A stretch of 64,000 bases of DNA from Anoplopoma fimbria (Eukaryota > Chordata > Actinopteri > Perciformes > Anoplopomatidae): positions 22,118,613-22,182,612 of the forward strand of contig NC_072466.1 of the NCBI RefSeq assembly GCF_027596085.1. The letters run 5' to 3'. Numbering within the stretch: the stretch's first letter is position 1; each line of letters begins with the position of its first letter. The notes beneath the pieces are model-generated. The model worked only from the letters and a program-made list of their open reading frames with translations, was not told the DNA's origin and searched no databases. Positions 11,811-24,183 of this stretch are shown here, one piece after another. The position numbers and the translations under genes are program-made.

Positions 11811-14800
11811 CTGATCCTCTCCCACCTTTCTTTAAGTTCCTACTTCAGCTGACTGTCTCCCTCTCTAAAAATGGAACAAATTTTTCTTTTACATAACTTC
11901 TGTTTACCCCAAAAAGTCAAAATACTGCAGTTCGCATCAAGCACTGCCATTGTATTAGTGTTGCAAAGGAATCCAAGTTTTTTCAAAAAGTTCCCTTTGT
12001 GACCAAAGAGGTATTACTTTATATTTTTGCTATTGTCAACCAATCCCATGACAAAATCCCAAAACCAACAATGAATTGGCCTGATATACCTATTACTATG
12101 TGCCATAAAGCTCCATCGTTGTCCAAAACTATTAACACTTTTACACAAGAATAATAATAAGACTACTTGGACATTTCTCATCATTCATGAGAGACAGGAG
12201 TCAGGATTATAATGTTTTGTCAGTTAAAACACATTTCTATAGAAATAATTCTCAATAGTCAATACAATATTCATGGCATTTAAAGGTTTGTATTCTAAAC
12301 AAATAAAACCCTTGGAAATTGTCACGATCCTGACCAGATTACAACTTGCAAAATAAATGACATCCCGGTTAGGATCAGGCCCAATCGGGTTCAGGCAGAG
12401 AATCAACGCTCAGAAATGAAGTGTTGTGAACGTGTGAATGAGAGCTGATTGGTTTAATTTGCATAACGTATTTATATTTCTTTTATTGTACTAACTGTTG
12501 GGACAGAGAAAGGTGTCTTACAAAGTTATATTCCTCTGTATTTTTCTGTCTGAAACAATGGCATTTGTATCTCAATATGCTCGGGAGATGCATGGCTTGT
12601 GAAAAATGGGTCCAATATTTACTTGGGGGCGAAATAATCGGTCATAATCTGTGTTCTCCCATTTCAGTCAGTAGACTCATTAGCTGCCGCTATTCTCCTT
12701 AAAGGGGTGGGGCAGTGAAGAAACCCACTTGATACTGATGCAGGAAATTTCTCTCAGTGTGCCAAATGTGCAAATTAAGGAAAATATTATCATTTCTTAG
12801 CCACAAGAGATATTATGTGTCTTCTCTTCTTTTTCTATTCTACCATCTCACTTTTTCTACTACCTCTTTTTATTTGTAAATTTAGAATCGTTTCCTTCCA
12901 TCCTCCCTTACCCACCTTCCCCTTACACCTCTGCTGGCGTTCCACTCCTCCTCCCTTACATCTCCATCTTCCACACAGAGAGAATGTCTAATTAATTGAC
13001 CGTGGGGTTTTCCTGGGGAGGATTTTTTTTCTCCCTCTCTCTGATAATGAATAATGCAGCAGCATAGCATCCTTCCCATATACCTGTCTTCCCATCATCC
13101 CAACCCTTCACGCTTGTCTTTCCCCTCAGTTTTTGTGCCGTCCCCCTTTTTTCCACAGTGTCATTAAAACAAGCCTCCGCCCCCTCGTCCCTCCCTTCGT
13201 CACTCTGGTGGAGGTGACTCATTGTGGCCGGTGTTGATCATATATAGCTGAAACAATCCGTCTGGGTGAAGGTCATTTGATTGTCTTGGAGAGGGAGCTG
13301 GATGGGGTTGGTTTGGTGGGGGGATGTAAGGGTCCACCAAAGGGCTGTAGTGATGGAGGACTGAGCGATCGCAGAGTGGATAACCTTTGCTGGGCTCACA
13401 GCAGTATAAATCCGGGGCCTAGTCAGGAGGAAGACACTTAATAAAGGATAGATTGTCTCGAGGGGTTTTCCTGGAAAATACATCAAAATGCAGAATGAGC
13501 GTGCACAGTGCTTAACAAAAACAGCTGTGATCTCTGTTTTCACTCGCTTTGCATATTTGCAAAAATCTAATACATTTTGCAGACTGGGCTTGCCTGCTGT
13601 AATGTCCACTTCCTACTTTAAGATTCATGGTAGCTTCAGAATTATCATTCCTAACTAAACAAGGACAATTTCTTGGTACTTTCACCTTTGTCTCCCTGAA
13701 TACCGCTACTCCAGAAAGGCCAAGAGACATTTTCCCACAGGCTCCATAACATGATACAACCCCTGTATGGAGGCTCAGGTGAGAAAAATCTGTTCCCTTT
13801 CCCAAACGGTAACCTTCTCCCAGTTCATTTAATTTAATTTAATTCATTTATTGCTTCAAATTAACTTTTGGGTCTGGGTCAAACCAGCTTTTAAAAGCAA
13901 ACTTTTATGAGAAATAAATTAATTACGATGCAATTGCTGCAATCTCTGCAGTTGCTTGCAAGTAAATCTCTGCAAATTTGTTTCACGTTAAATTCAATCT
14001 CCATAAACCTTGACGTGCAAATTCACTCTGACTGGTTTGTGATGCCTCCATTTCTCAGGCCTGAAGCCGGGTTGGATTTTTATGATTCACTAGATACGAG
14101 AGAAGGACCAACTGGTGGGACTCTGCACAGTTGCAACCGTGCTGGAAACAACAATCCAATGAAAAATCTGCATGAAAATCTGAGGCGATTACATAAGAGT
14201 TTATGGAGCACAGCAAGTAAGTAGTCGGACCCTTGTCTCATCTAAGCTGACGCTGTGCTTTGATTGGTCAGTCTGTATTCAAGGGGCTGGACTGCTTGTT
14301 TCGCGATATAAACGGTCATACTAGTTATTTTGTTTTTAATCTATTTTTGTTCGTTTTACTGCGTTTTGCTGTGAATAGTGTTATTTAAATGAAAGTATAT
14401 ATTTAGCGACTACAACACAAGCGAGCTGGAGCATTGAGAGGTCTTAAACAACTCTCAAGGAAATTTATTTTCATTTTTCTTAATCCTGGAAATGTAATTT
14501 AGGGGCTCCATATACAAGTTCCATTTAAAATTTGTATTGTATCGGTATATGTGTGTCCTGTACACACACAATTGAATGCTTGTTGAATTGCATTTATATG
14601 TTAGTGCATACAGTAGTGAATGATTAAACGGATGAGTTTGAGACGGGTGAATATGCGAGGATGTCACAATGCATCTGCCCGTATGTGTTGCCACATTCCC
14701 TCCAGTTCATCATAGTGTCAATGCAGCTGTGTGTGTGTGTGCGTGTGTTCGTAGGGACTAAAAAGCTGAGCTGGTGTCTTCTTTGGATTAAATCATTCCA

Positions 14801-15373
14801 ACTCATCAACGGTGCAGATCCCATCTCCTCTTTAATCAACGGACAGGTCACACACACACACTGTATGGTGCACAGCTGTGAATGTGTGGTATTGTGCAAG
14901 ATAGGCACCAGCTCTGCAAAGTGGCACATACACACAACAGAGGGGGGGGGGGATGCAGCGATAAGAGAGGACAGAGGAGTCGGGATGTGATTTGCATTTA
15001 TAAATTGAAATTGTTTGTCACACACTCCGTTTCACTCCGTTTCTCTCTCGTTCCTATACCAGACTGAGGGGGGGGATTCTTCCATGTGAAGAGAGGACAG
15101 AAACAAATAGAGAGTTATGATATGTTATTAAAAAAAAAAGATATGTTATGTACCAGTCAACTTTAAAACAAATAAATAAATAAAAAATCTTTAACATGAA
15201 CACCAAAACCGGTGCAGGCTTTCAAGGGACACCAGGAAGAACATCACAATCATATGCATGTTCTTGTTTGCATACGCTCACTTGTGTGCATTTGACTGGT
15301 TTTACACTTAACTTTCGAAATGTCCATTTGACCAGGCTGCAACGTCAGGGTCTCAAAAGGTAAGGACACAATT
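11811..15373. other. No gene seen; short G and GT runs
   Basis: Holds a (GT)n patch near 14728-14750, a run of 11 G at 14942-14952 and an A-run near 15128. The largest frames (123 and 133 codons, minus strand, 13238-13609 and 14624-15025) have no recognisable domain and are crossed by frames on the other strand. Confidence 0.5.
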
Positions 15374-15881
15374 AAGTTCCTTAAATCTGCATTCTTGCTA
15401 ATGGCCAGCAGGGGGCGACTCTGGTTGTATTGAGTTCTATGAGAAAATGACTCTTGATTTATTCCCTCAGTAAACATTGTAAACATGAGTTTATGGTCTC
15501 AATCTCCAGTTTAAAGTATTCTTCAATACAGCATGATGTTCATTTAGTAAAATTTGGTCTCCTCTAGAATAAAATAGACCATAAAGAAGGTTACGCTTTC
15601 GGCCGTGGCTAGGTTGTGAATGACAGGTCCCTCTACCACGGCGGCCATGTTTTTGTCTTAGAACTTTAACCCTTACTTAATGTGTTTTCAGCTCATGAAA
15701 GTTAATTGTAACATTTTGGTCGCCTTGAAATGTCTAATGCAGCAGTCCGTTACATAGAATCACTTCTGGTTGCAATAAAACAAGTTGGCAACCACCAAAA
15801 AAACAAGAATGCGACGATCTCTGATCCACAATCCAATGGGTGACGTCACGGTGACTACGTCCATTTTTTATACAGTCTATG
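15374..15881 (+). repeat. CATAGACTGTATA-family repeat, copy A
   Basis: Starts near AAGTTCCTTAAATCTGCATT and runs through GGCCAGCAGGGGGCGACTCT, ATACAGCATGATGTTCATTT and CCAATGGGTGACGTCACGGT to a TATACAGTCTATG end. Order and spacing match copies B and E. The middle (about 15660-15770) differs from the other copies. There is no ORF and no tRNA-type promoter box that I can see. Confidence 0.8.
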
Positions 15882-17435
15882 AATAGGTTTAATGAAGTGT
15901 ACAGAGATTTAATTATCTGGATCTATCTGTCTCTAAACAAACACTGCAGAACAGTAAAGAGTACCCTCCCTTTCCAGGGCTGCACACAATTGGGATATTG
16001 AATCGCTATAAGTACCTGTTGGATCATTTAAAAGGCTGGTATCTAACCTATATAGACCAATGTTTACCATCATTAGACAAAGGTGGGAGCAGGACCTTGG
16101 TTAGGACATGACAGACAAAACGTTGGATGCTGTATTAAAAGGATTGCACATTTCTTCGGTTTGGTCAAGACATAGGCTACAACAGTGTAGACCACTACAT
16201 GGGGAACATCGGGCAAAAGAGTAGAGAGCCGCCAATAGATTGAGCAAGTAAGTGTTGATCCTTATCTTCATTTCGACATATATTTTGGAACTGCTACAAT
16301 GCATTGGACTTTCAGGTCCTTTTTTTATTGTGTGGAGGTTAGAAAAAAGTAAGCACACACTGTTGTGCAAAATTGCAAATGTGTGACCCTTTGAGGGCTA
16401 TGTAGAGGAGAAAGTAAAGCTACATGAAAACCCTCAGTGCAAATGTATCATTTTTTGTCTGAATCTATTCCCCTTATTTTGTGTATGTCTGTGTTGGTTT
16501 TGTTTTGTCAATTTGTGTTTTCTATGTTACAAACAGATTGAGCAGTTTATCTTGTGGCCATGCACAATTCTGTGAAATTATTTGAAGAAACATAACAGAC
16601 GCACCTAAATAATCATGTGCAATGTTTAGAAGACATATCTTGATTCTGATACACTACATATAACTAACTAACACCATACAATGTAATACTAATCTTCAGT
16701 TAGTATACAGTGATATATTTCACCTTTTCATGCTTGAAAAAATTATGCAAGTAATGCAACAAGCGATGCCAACCTGTGAAATAAAACTAAAGAAAAAGCA
16801 AAGTCTTTTTTTCCAAACATCAACCAAGTTTCTTTTATCATGCATCATGCTGCCGTCTTTTTCTGTAATCTCTTTTGTACATTTGAATGGCAGCCCGTGA
16901 TGATGGGGGAGAAACTACTAGCTGACTTACTGCAGCTGTGATTAAGCTTTTGAATCTGTCACGGCCGACAGAACACAGTATTCACGGATAGTGAATGCAA
17001 AAATACATCAGAGATGGTCTTTCTCTCTCTCGCTCTTCCAGGTTTCTTTCTGTGAATGCAAATTACTTTTCCTCTTTCTGTGGCACATCTGTGGCCCTCC
17101 TGCCATCTTTTTTCCACTCCATCTCTTTCACTCTTTATGACATGTTTGTGGCCATTTACCTCTTATGCTCCATTTTCTCTACTCTACGGCACTCATCTCT
17201 CTTGGTTCAAACCTTTTCCTGTTAGTTCTGTATGAGGTTCCAACGCTCGGGTGCCATAATTATAAGGAAAATAATTCAATGACGGATTTTGTGGAAAATC
17301 TGTTTGTTGCGTTGTAGGTAATTGCAACAGCAGATAATTGAAACACGATGTTCACAACTAAATAAGCTAATTGAATTAGGTATATATGTGAAACCCTGTC
17401 AAGCTGGATTTGATCAAGCAGTTACAGGTTTAAAT
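15882..17435. other. No gene seen
   Basis: AT-rich sequence with frames below 90 codons and no repeat recognised. Confidence 0.5.
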
Positions 17436-18015
17436 CATAGACTGTATTGTAGAAGTGCACGCAGTCATTGTGACGGATGGGTTTGTGGACTGCTGTTTTG
17501 AAGCCCTTGAGTTTGTCGATTTCGGCCGTTGCCAACTTGGATTATGGCCCCTCGCCATGTTTATTTGTTTTTTTTGCAGCCAATGAACAGAAGTTACCAT
17601 ATTTGGAAAGCGGTGGATTGAAGTAAAGACACCGTATACGTCTCCACTTTGTGGTCTATTTGACTCTAAATGGACCATCATTTGCACAACCAACTCTGCT
17701 CCCAGTATATCACACATAACAAAAAGCAAACGGACAATATAAATACATATATCCACTGTCCAATATAAATATGTGCAATATTAACAATATTTTTTTTACT
17801 TGTACATTATACTTGTTTTGATCTTGTTTTTACTTATGTCTCTTGTTTGCACTATCCCCTCTGCTGCTGTAATCCTGCAAATTTCCCCGCTGTGAGACTA
17901 ATAAAGAATTATCTTATTTACCAAATGAACATCATGCTGTATTGAAGAAGACTTGAACTAGCGATACAACCAAAACGTAATGCTCACAATGTTTACAATG
18001 AGGTCAGAAATCAAG
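17436..18015 (-). repeat. CATAGACTGTATA-family repeat, copy C, split by a LINE tail
   Basis: The terminal CATAGACTGTATT at 17436 is followed by the reverse complement of the family body up to GGACCATCATTT at 17683. The body resumes at 17916 with ATTTACCAAATGAACATCAT, then GCTGTATTGAAGAAGACTTG. Uninterrupted copies read across this join. The 232 bp between is the LINE tail listed separately. Confidence 0.8.
17684..17915 (+). mobile_element. 5'-truncated LINE 3' tail nested in repeat copy C
   Basis: A non-coding 3' end of a Rex1/CR1-like LINE: TTGTTTGCACTATCCCCTCT, CTGCTGTAATCCTGCAAATT, TCCCCGCTGTGAGACTAATA, AAGAATTATCTT. ATTT flanks it on both sides (17680-17683 and 17916-17919), consistent with a short target duplication. 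Only about 230 bp of 3' untranslated sequence arrived, which is typical of truncated reverse transcription. It must be younger than the repeat it interrupts. The exact LINE family is inferred from memory of the tail. Confidence 0.7.
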
Positions 18016-19786
18016 TAAAAAATGTAATCTGTCAAGCATCATTAAGTTTGCACTGAAGCCTTTCCTTCACAATAACCATACATAATCTCCTGTAAACATT
18101 AATCTCAACTAAATTACACAAAATAGAATGAAAGTGCAAACACCCCTCATCCCTTATATCATTCCTTTGGGAAGACAAAGAGCAAAAAGGAAACCAAAGA
18201 AAAAAAATCTGCATCAAACATCTTAAAATATGCAAATATATGAATCAACTGAATTGGGTGCCACATTTAGAATATGTATATATTTCAAACCCCTTCCCAA
18301 AAAACATGTCAAACTAAAACTAACGGGTTCAGAGGTTTTCACCGGACTCTCAACCCACGCAAAGTCTTTTAAGAAAACTCAATCAAACTTTAAGTCAATC
18401 AAATTATGCTTAGTTTAGCTCAATCAGGAAGATAATGTTCATCATTTGTTATATTCTTTTTTTTCTGCCTCCAATTCAATCAGCACACTGACAAAATTCA
18501 CATTTTCTCACTAAACAACCAATACAAATTTGCCCATGACATCTATGAGGCAATAGTCTTGGCCCTGTCAAATTGAAACATCTGTTTGTTAGTCTGCAGT
18601 TGTCAACTGTCATTTCAGTTTCTTGATTGATGTGATACACCTCCGGTTTCATCAGAACCAGCTCTCCAGTGTGTCCTCAACCAAAGACTGTAAAAGTGAA
18701 ACGCAGTTAATGTGACATCCCCCATTGGTTTACTGACTACCTTTAAGATATTGACAGTGTAAGGGAAACATTTAAGAGAGAGGGCCCCATTCATAACCAT
18801 TGCATTTATTGCTGATTAGATAGAAAGGCAGCAATATCACATCCCAGTCATACACAGTGGAAAGACTTATGTCGTGCAAACATTTGTTAAATGCTTTTTA
18901 CCCAGAGTTCAACTCACCTGAGAGGTCTCCATCACCAGACCTTCACAGAGGGACATTCTAGGTGTAGATTTGGAGGAAGGACAGACATTTTGTCCTAACT
19001 ATCAGGTGAAGGATGAACTGCCCGGCCAAGTTATTTCTGCCTGAGGCACACATACAACCTTTCTGCTGGCACTGCAGTTTTTATGGCCAGTTGAGTCTGA
19101 AGTCCTGCACCCAATGTGTTGTGTGACTGGGAAACAGTTTGTGCAAAACACTGGTCTCAGTTGCACTTTTAGTTTTTAGAGATGCTTGGCATATTTGAAC
19201 ATTCTTACATCCCAAACTAAGATGTTGAAAATGCATGTCCACCAGCATGTAATAATGGTTATTTTATGGATACCAAATACTAGGGTGGAGAGGTTTTTTC
19301 TTTCACAAACTGGGAACATTGATTTTCATACATTTTCTTTTTTGTGTGTGTAAGATTTTATAATATCAATATAATTTTTCCCTTTTCACTGACTTAAATC
19401 TTTTCAACATAACATAAATATCAAAGTTTGTTTACATAAAGCCACTGTTGTTTTTAATGAAAAAAAAAGCAACAAAAAAACATGTAATTATTTTCTACAT
19501 ACTAGTGCTAGTGGGATTTATTTTTTTTACATCTGGGATATATCAATGATTGGCAACAACATGGATTTGAATCCATTGCATCAACCAGGAACATTGCGTG
19601 TATTTTACCCATCCTTGAGAAAATGGCTCAATCTGGTGGAAAAAACTAAATTTAGGAAGCGTGGGCTCTGGACTCAAAGCCTAATATAATATTAATATTA
19701 ATTATAATTATGAAATGTATATAGATAAGTATTAATACAATGAATGTGTGTATGCTGTATTTAGGCTACGCAGTGTATTATTGAGT
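18016..19786. other. No gene seen
   Basis: AT-rich, with frames below 70 codons. No repeat shared with the rest of the window was recognised. Confidence 0.5.
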
Positions 19787-19991
19787 TATTATAATTAAGC
19801 CTTTATTAGTCCCACAATGGGGAAATTACAATTCTCTGCATTTGACCAGTGCTGCTAAGAAGCGCCCGGGGAGCAACTTGGGGTTAGGTGTCTTGCTCAA
19901 GGACACCTCGGCATGTTGACTGTAGAGGGGTTTGAACCACCAACCGTGTGGTTACGGGACAAGCGCTCTACCTCGTGTGCCACAGCCGCCC
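19787..19991 (-). mobile_element. V-SINE-type tRNA-derived SINE
   Basis: On the minus strand the element begins GGGCGGCTGTGGCACACGAG. It has an A-box-like TGGCACACGAGGTAGAGCG (plus 19964-19982) and a B-box-like GGTTCAAACC (plus 19929-19938), both expected of an RNA polymerase III promoter taken from a tRNA gene. Next comes the conserved V-SINE core (plus 19872-19915: ..GCAACTTGGGGTTAGGTGTC..GCTCAAGGACACCTC..). It ends in a LINE-like tail, AATTTCCCCATTGTGGGACT then AATAAAG, close to the tail at 17881-17906. SINEs of this kind are copied by LINE enzymes that recognise the shared tail. No clear target duplication was seen. Confidence 0.85.
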
Positions 19992-20889
19992 AATAGTATA
20001 TTATAGTAGCTGAGGTTGAACTATCAATATTTGAAAAAAACAAAAAACAGACCCTTTCCAATTTATGCCATATGCATTAAGTATGGATTGACTAAAATGC
20101 TTGACAAATTTGAATCAAAACATCCCAAGTGTGGCACAAGGGTTAAAGCAATGCTGGGCAAAGAACAGCCTCACATATCAGCTAGAGATGGAGTCAGGTA
20201 TTTAGCTACAGCTGCTAATTAGCTACATATATAACTATTTGTTTGTTAGCTTGTTTAACAAGCTGCAACGTGCTAACGGTATCTTTGTAGATAAGAAGCA
20301 GACACTAGCTACAGAACTAATGTGGGTTGTTGTTCTTGTGCTGTGTCTCTGGCTGCTGTCTAGCTGGAAAAGTTTCCATCCATAAATTGAAAAGAAGCAT
20401 ATGAATAATAGAGTGGAGAAGCTGGAAATTCCCCAAAAGACTCACAAAATGTTATTAAACATTTAATACATGAAACAAACATAAATGCCATATTCCCATC
20501 TTGTAACATTTCTAATTGTTTGGCGATACAGAGCAAAAGACAGGTGATTTAGATAGCAGATATGTTTGATGTAGAAGAAAATAAACGCTATTTTGCTTAA
20601 TGTTTATTTTACACAGTATTTCCAATTTTATTTTGTTACTTTGCCTTTTTGTTAAACAATTTATAACTTTTCCAGAAATCAATTCCGAAAATTGGCATAC
20701 AAACAAAATATCATTGAATTCCAGAGCCTCTTCTATTTCCCTGCATTCTGACATAAGCTGTGAAATCAAATAACATTCCCAGATGAGCTCTGCTTAAGTG
20801 TCGGCAATAATTTTGCCAGAGCTTTTTCAAATGCTAGGTATGAGACTAGATGTCTCCCTCACCGTGTGTCTGCTCCCTCTCAGTTCAGT

Positions 20890-20922
<33 letters not shown>

Positions 20923-21639
20923 TTACCCGTTACCCGTTTTGCCCGGTGCAGATGAGGCGGGCTTGATTGCAAAGCCACACGGCGCGCAGATGTGGAAAAT
21001 GTCAGAAACTTTTTATGCGGAGTGGAGAGGAAATTTGACCAATTTGAGGGAGGGCTGCTTTGATGAAAAGACTGGATGGGGAGCCAATCATGTCTAATTT
21101 CACAAATGAGGCTCTTCACCAGCAATGTTAAGTATATAGCGCCTGGGTATGCATGAAAATGAAGGGAAGAAATGGTGGAAATACTAGGTTGAGAACAAAT
21201 GACATTTCATAATAATTCAGAAATGGGGCTACGGAATCTTGCATTTTTTTGCAGCTATTTTTAATCAATTTTTAAGATCTAAAAGAAGGCGGCACTTAGA
21301 TAATTTTGCACATTTCTCTAAAATCTTCTGTTTCATATGATGAAACGGTGTGCTTTCCCATTACAAACCTGCAACCATTTCCTGAACATGAGGTACAATG
21401 ATGGTGCTGCTCAGTATGCTTATTAGTGCTGTAACACACAGATTGCAGCAATTATGTTGCCTTCTGAATGATCTCTGCCTCTTCATGAGAAATGTACAAA
21501 GTTGTCATGCGAGCCCTGCACCGGCATTCCTTTGCTTCACCGACGGAACCACTTCTGTTCTGAGGGTAGTGAGCCGACTCCGAGGGCCGCAGAAACAGCT
21601 GTTTGGACCCCTGCAAAGGCATCTGGACACGTAGTCCCC
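19992..21639. other. No gene seen apart from a (TTG)n microsatellite
   Basis: The frames at 20798-21125 on both strands are driven by the TTG repeat (poly-Cys one way, poly-Asn the other). Nothing else was recognised. Confidence 0.5.
20890..20920 (+). repeat. (TTG)n trinucleotide microsatellite
   Basis: About ten uninterrupted TTG units. Confidence 0.95.
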
Positions 21640-21910
21640 ATTGGGAGGAAGTTGGGGTGGATGGATTGGTCAAACAAACACAGGACTTTGACCAAGGAGC
21701 ACTGTTCTCGTACCATGTGAAACCAAAGGTCAACATATTTAGTTAGATTAAGTTACATACGTAACTACGTTTGTGAGTGAATGAATGCGTTTTCTTACAC
21801 GTAACTAGAATATAACCACGCTAATAGGCTCCATAAATATGTCATATACTACTCAACAAACGTACGTATTTTGAACTTAAACCTATCCAAGTTTTGTCGC
21901 CTAAACGTAA
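21640..21910 (+). repeat. Dispersed repeat, 'GGACTTT.ACCAAGGAG' family, copy 1
   Basis: GGATTGGTCAAACAAACACA, then GGACTTTGACCAAGGAGCAC, then GTGAAACCAAAGGTCAACAT. This aligns with 31545-31640, and more weakly with 45700-45790 and 32485-32580. It is followed by the CCTAAAC-type module near 21871. Confidence 0.6.
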
Positions 21911-22588
21911 CAAAATATACAAAAAAAATCTGTATATTCAGTGTGTGTTTGCTTTGTCTGTATTCAGCTGTGTAGTAAAATAGCATTCAACAGGATTCCA
22001 TTCAATAAAGTATGTTGCTGCTGACAAAGGCAATTCCTTCTATCTACACCTGTTTATGTAAATCAACAGATTTACAGAATATCTTAAGTGAAATCTGTGT
22101 CCCTCCATTTCCCATCCCTCAGTAGGAACATACAGCTTGGAAAGCTAAAGTGGATACAAGATCGTGTTGAGCATATGGGCTTTTCAGCCGCCTGGAGAGG
22201 GAAGAATTGAGTAGGAGGCGAGTCAGAGTGAGCTTTTGGTTTATATTTTCATAATTGGCAAAAAGGGGAGAGTGGAGAGGGAGAGAAACAAAATAAAAGA
22301 AAGGCAAAGAGAAAAGGAGAAAGAAAAAAAAGAGAGTCAAACAGATCAGTAATAACCAGGAGGATTATTAGCGCTGCACTCAGCTGATCACAACCTGAAA
22401 TAGATGGGTTTTTTCTTCAGAGGACACCAGGACACGATACACGTGTAGACACCTTAACACAAACACAACATTTCTCCAAACGTGTTAGTAAAGGGCTAGT
22501 GTCAGCATCCTGAGTGGGATCCAGATGGTTGGGGCCAGCGTCCAGGTCATAGTTTATTAATGGGCTCGGTACCAAGGGGCAATCTCTG
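21911..22588. other. No gene seen; purine-rich stretch
   Basis: 22260-22340 is GA-rich (AAAGAGAAAAGGAG type). This produces a Phe/Leu-rich minus-strand frame that is not a gene. Confidence 0.5.
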
Positions 22589-23068
22589 GGTCTGAAAAGT
22601 GAAGCCAGTGCTGAGGTTCCTTAAACCTTCATTCTCTCTACTGGCCATCAGGGGGCAACTCCTCTGGTTGCAAAAATAAGTCTGATTGTATAGAAGTCTA
22701 TGAAAAATTACTCTACAATGTTTACTGAGGTAATAAATCAAGAGAGAAGTAAACATGAATTTATTGTTTCAAATCTTCTTCAATACAACATGATGTTCAT
22801 TTATGGTCCCATATAGAGTAAAAGAGAATAAAGAAGGGTATGCTTCAGGGCGTGGCTACCTTGTGATTGACAGGTCGCTACACTTCCAGAAACATATAAA
22901 ACATATAGTATACTCTTTGTCACTCCTCCACCGTCCAAATATGGTCACTTCTGTTCACTGGTTGCAAAAATCCAAGATGGCAATGGCCAATATCCAAACA
23001 TGAGGCTTCAAATCAGCAGTTCACAAACTAATGGGTGACGTCATGACAACTACATACACAGTCTATTG
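22589..23068 (+). repeat. CATAGACTGTATA-family repeat, copy B
   Basis: Begins GGGTCTGAAAAGTGAAGCCA and includes GGCCATCAGGGGGCAACTCC, TATAGAAGTCTATGAAAAAT, ATACAACATGATGTTCATTT and CTAATGGGTGACGTCATGAC. It ends at CACAGTCTATTG. This is the most complete copy at the left end of the unit. Confidence 0.8.
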
Positions 23069-23944
23069 TAGAAATGCTGAGGCATGAAATGAACAACATT
23101 GATTGAATATAAGTTAGCTTCTGCTGAATTTGGGAAAATGGAGTGAAAAGTGGCCAGTGTGAAAACATTGAGTTTAAATGACGTGTGTTTTCTGATCACC
23201 TTGTGATCACAGAGAGGGAGCCGTTCCTGAAAGGAGTAATTGGGAAGGTGCAAAGATGTGATAAAATTGTCGTTGGGGCTGATAGATAAGCTTTCAATGT
23301 GTCAGCAGCAATCTGACTGTGCGTGACAAGCATTCACATCCCTGGTAATTGATTATGACACAGAAGCTGGGAAAATATCCCAAAATTGCTGCTTTCGTGG
23401 CGGGTGGCTGTTCAGCTATTTTCAAAAAGCTGCACAGTCGACAACATGTGATGCCGACATAGTAGCTAATTCAGACAGAGGTGGCAAGAAAAGCTTACTA
23501 TCTTGAAGGTCACCAAATTTCTCTAATTCTCGCCAAGACATTCTGCCTGAATTGGAATAAATGAATGACTGAATCAAGTCTTCTAAAATGAATTGTTATC
23601 ACAAAGAGGATATTTTAAGCCATGGTACCTAGAGGAATGCAATGTCGGTCAGTTCACCACTATGTTCAAGAAAGAAAATATCCTATAAGATATAAGATGG
23701 ATATATATAAGATGGATTGCTATGACATGGCAAGAGTTCATGTTCCCCAGAGGATGAACTAATGACTTTGGTGATCCTCTGAGTAGCACCAACAGCAGGT
23801 CATTGAGTAAAAACATTCTTGGTTCCCAGAAAATATTTCCTAATGACTTTGGGTATCCACAAAAGAACCTCCAGCAGGTTGGCCTTCAAATTGAAATATC
23901 TCAACAATAATTGGATGCGTTGCAATTGATTATGGTAAATATAT
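23069..23944. other. No gene seen
   Basis: Unremarkable AT-rich DNA between repeat copy B and the 3' end of the LINE. Confidence 0.5.
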
Positions 23945-24183
23945 TCATAAGACAAGCTAAGAATAAAAAATAAAGAAATAAAAATAAAAATAAAATAAAA
24001 CAAGTATTATAAATAAGCAATAAAAAAACAGTAGAAAAAAAAAAAAAACAACAATAACTGAAATATTATATTTACAGACAGAGAAAAAAAACAACAACTA
24101 TTTTAACTATTTTTAACTTTCTTAACTATTATTGCACGGTGTAGTGTATTGCACAGGTTATTATTGTCATTATTGTCATGTGG

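Noticed and set aside
14240..14330. Promoter: GATTGGTC (CCAAT-type) followed by GCGATATAAACGG
   Set aside because: The two words occur easily by chance, and no transcript or ORF follows downstream.
13238..15025. Minus-strand frames of 123 and 133 codons
   Set aside because: Composition follows local microsatellite-like CA/GT content, and no protein family was recognised.
19929..19982. Functional tRNA gene
   Set aside because: The A and B boxes are present, but the sequence cannot form a full tRNA and continues into the V-SINE core, so it is a SINE head.
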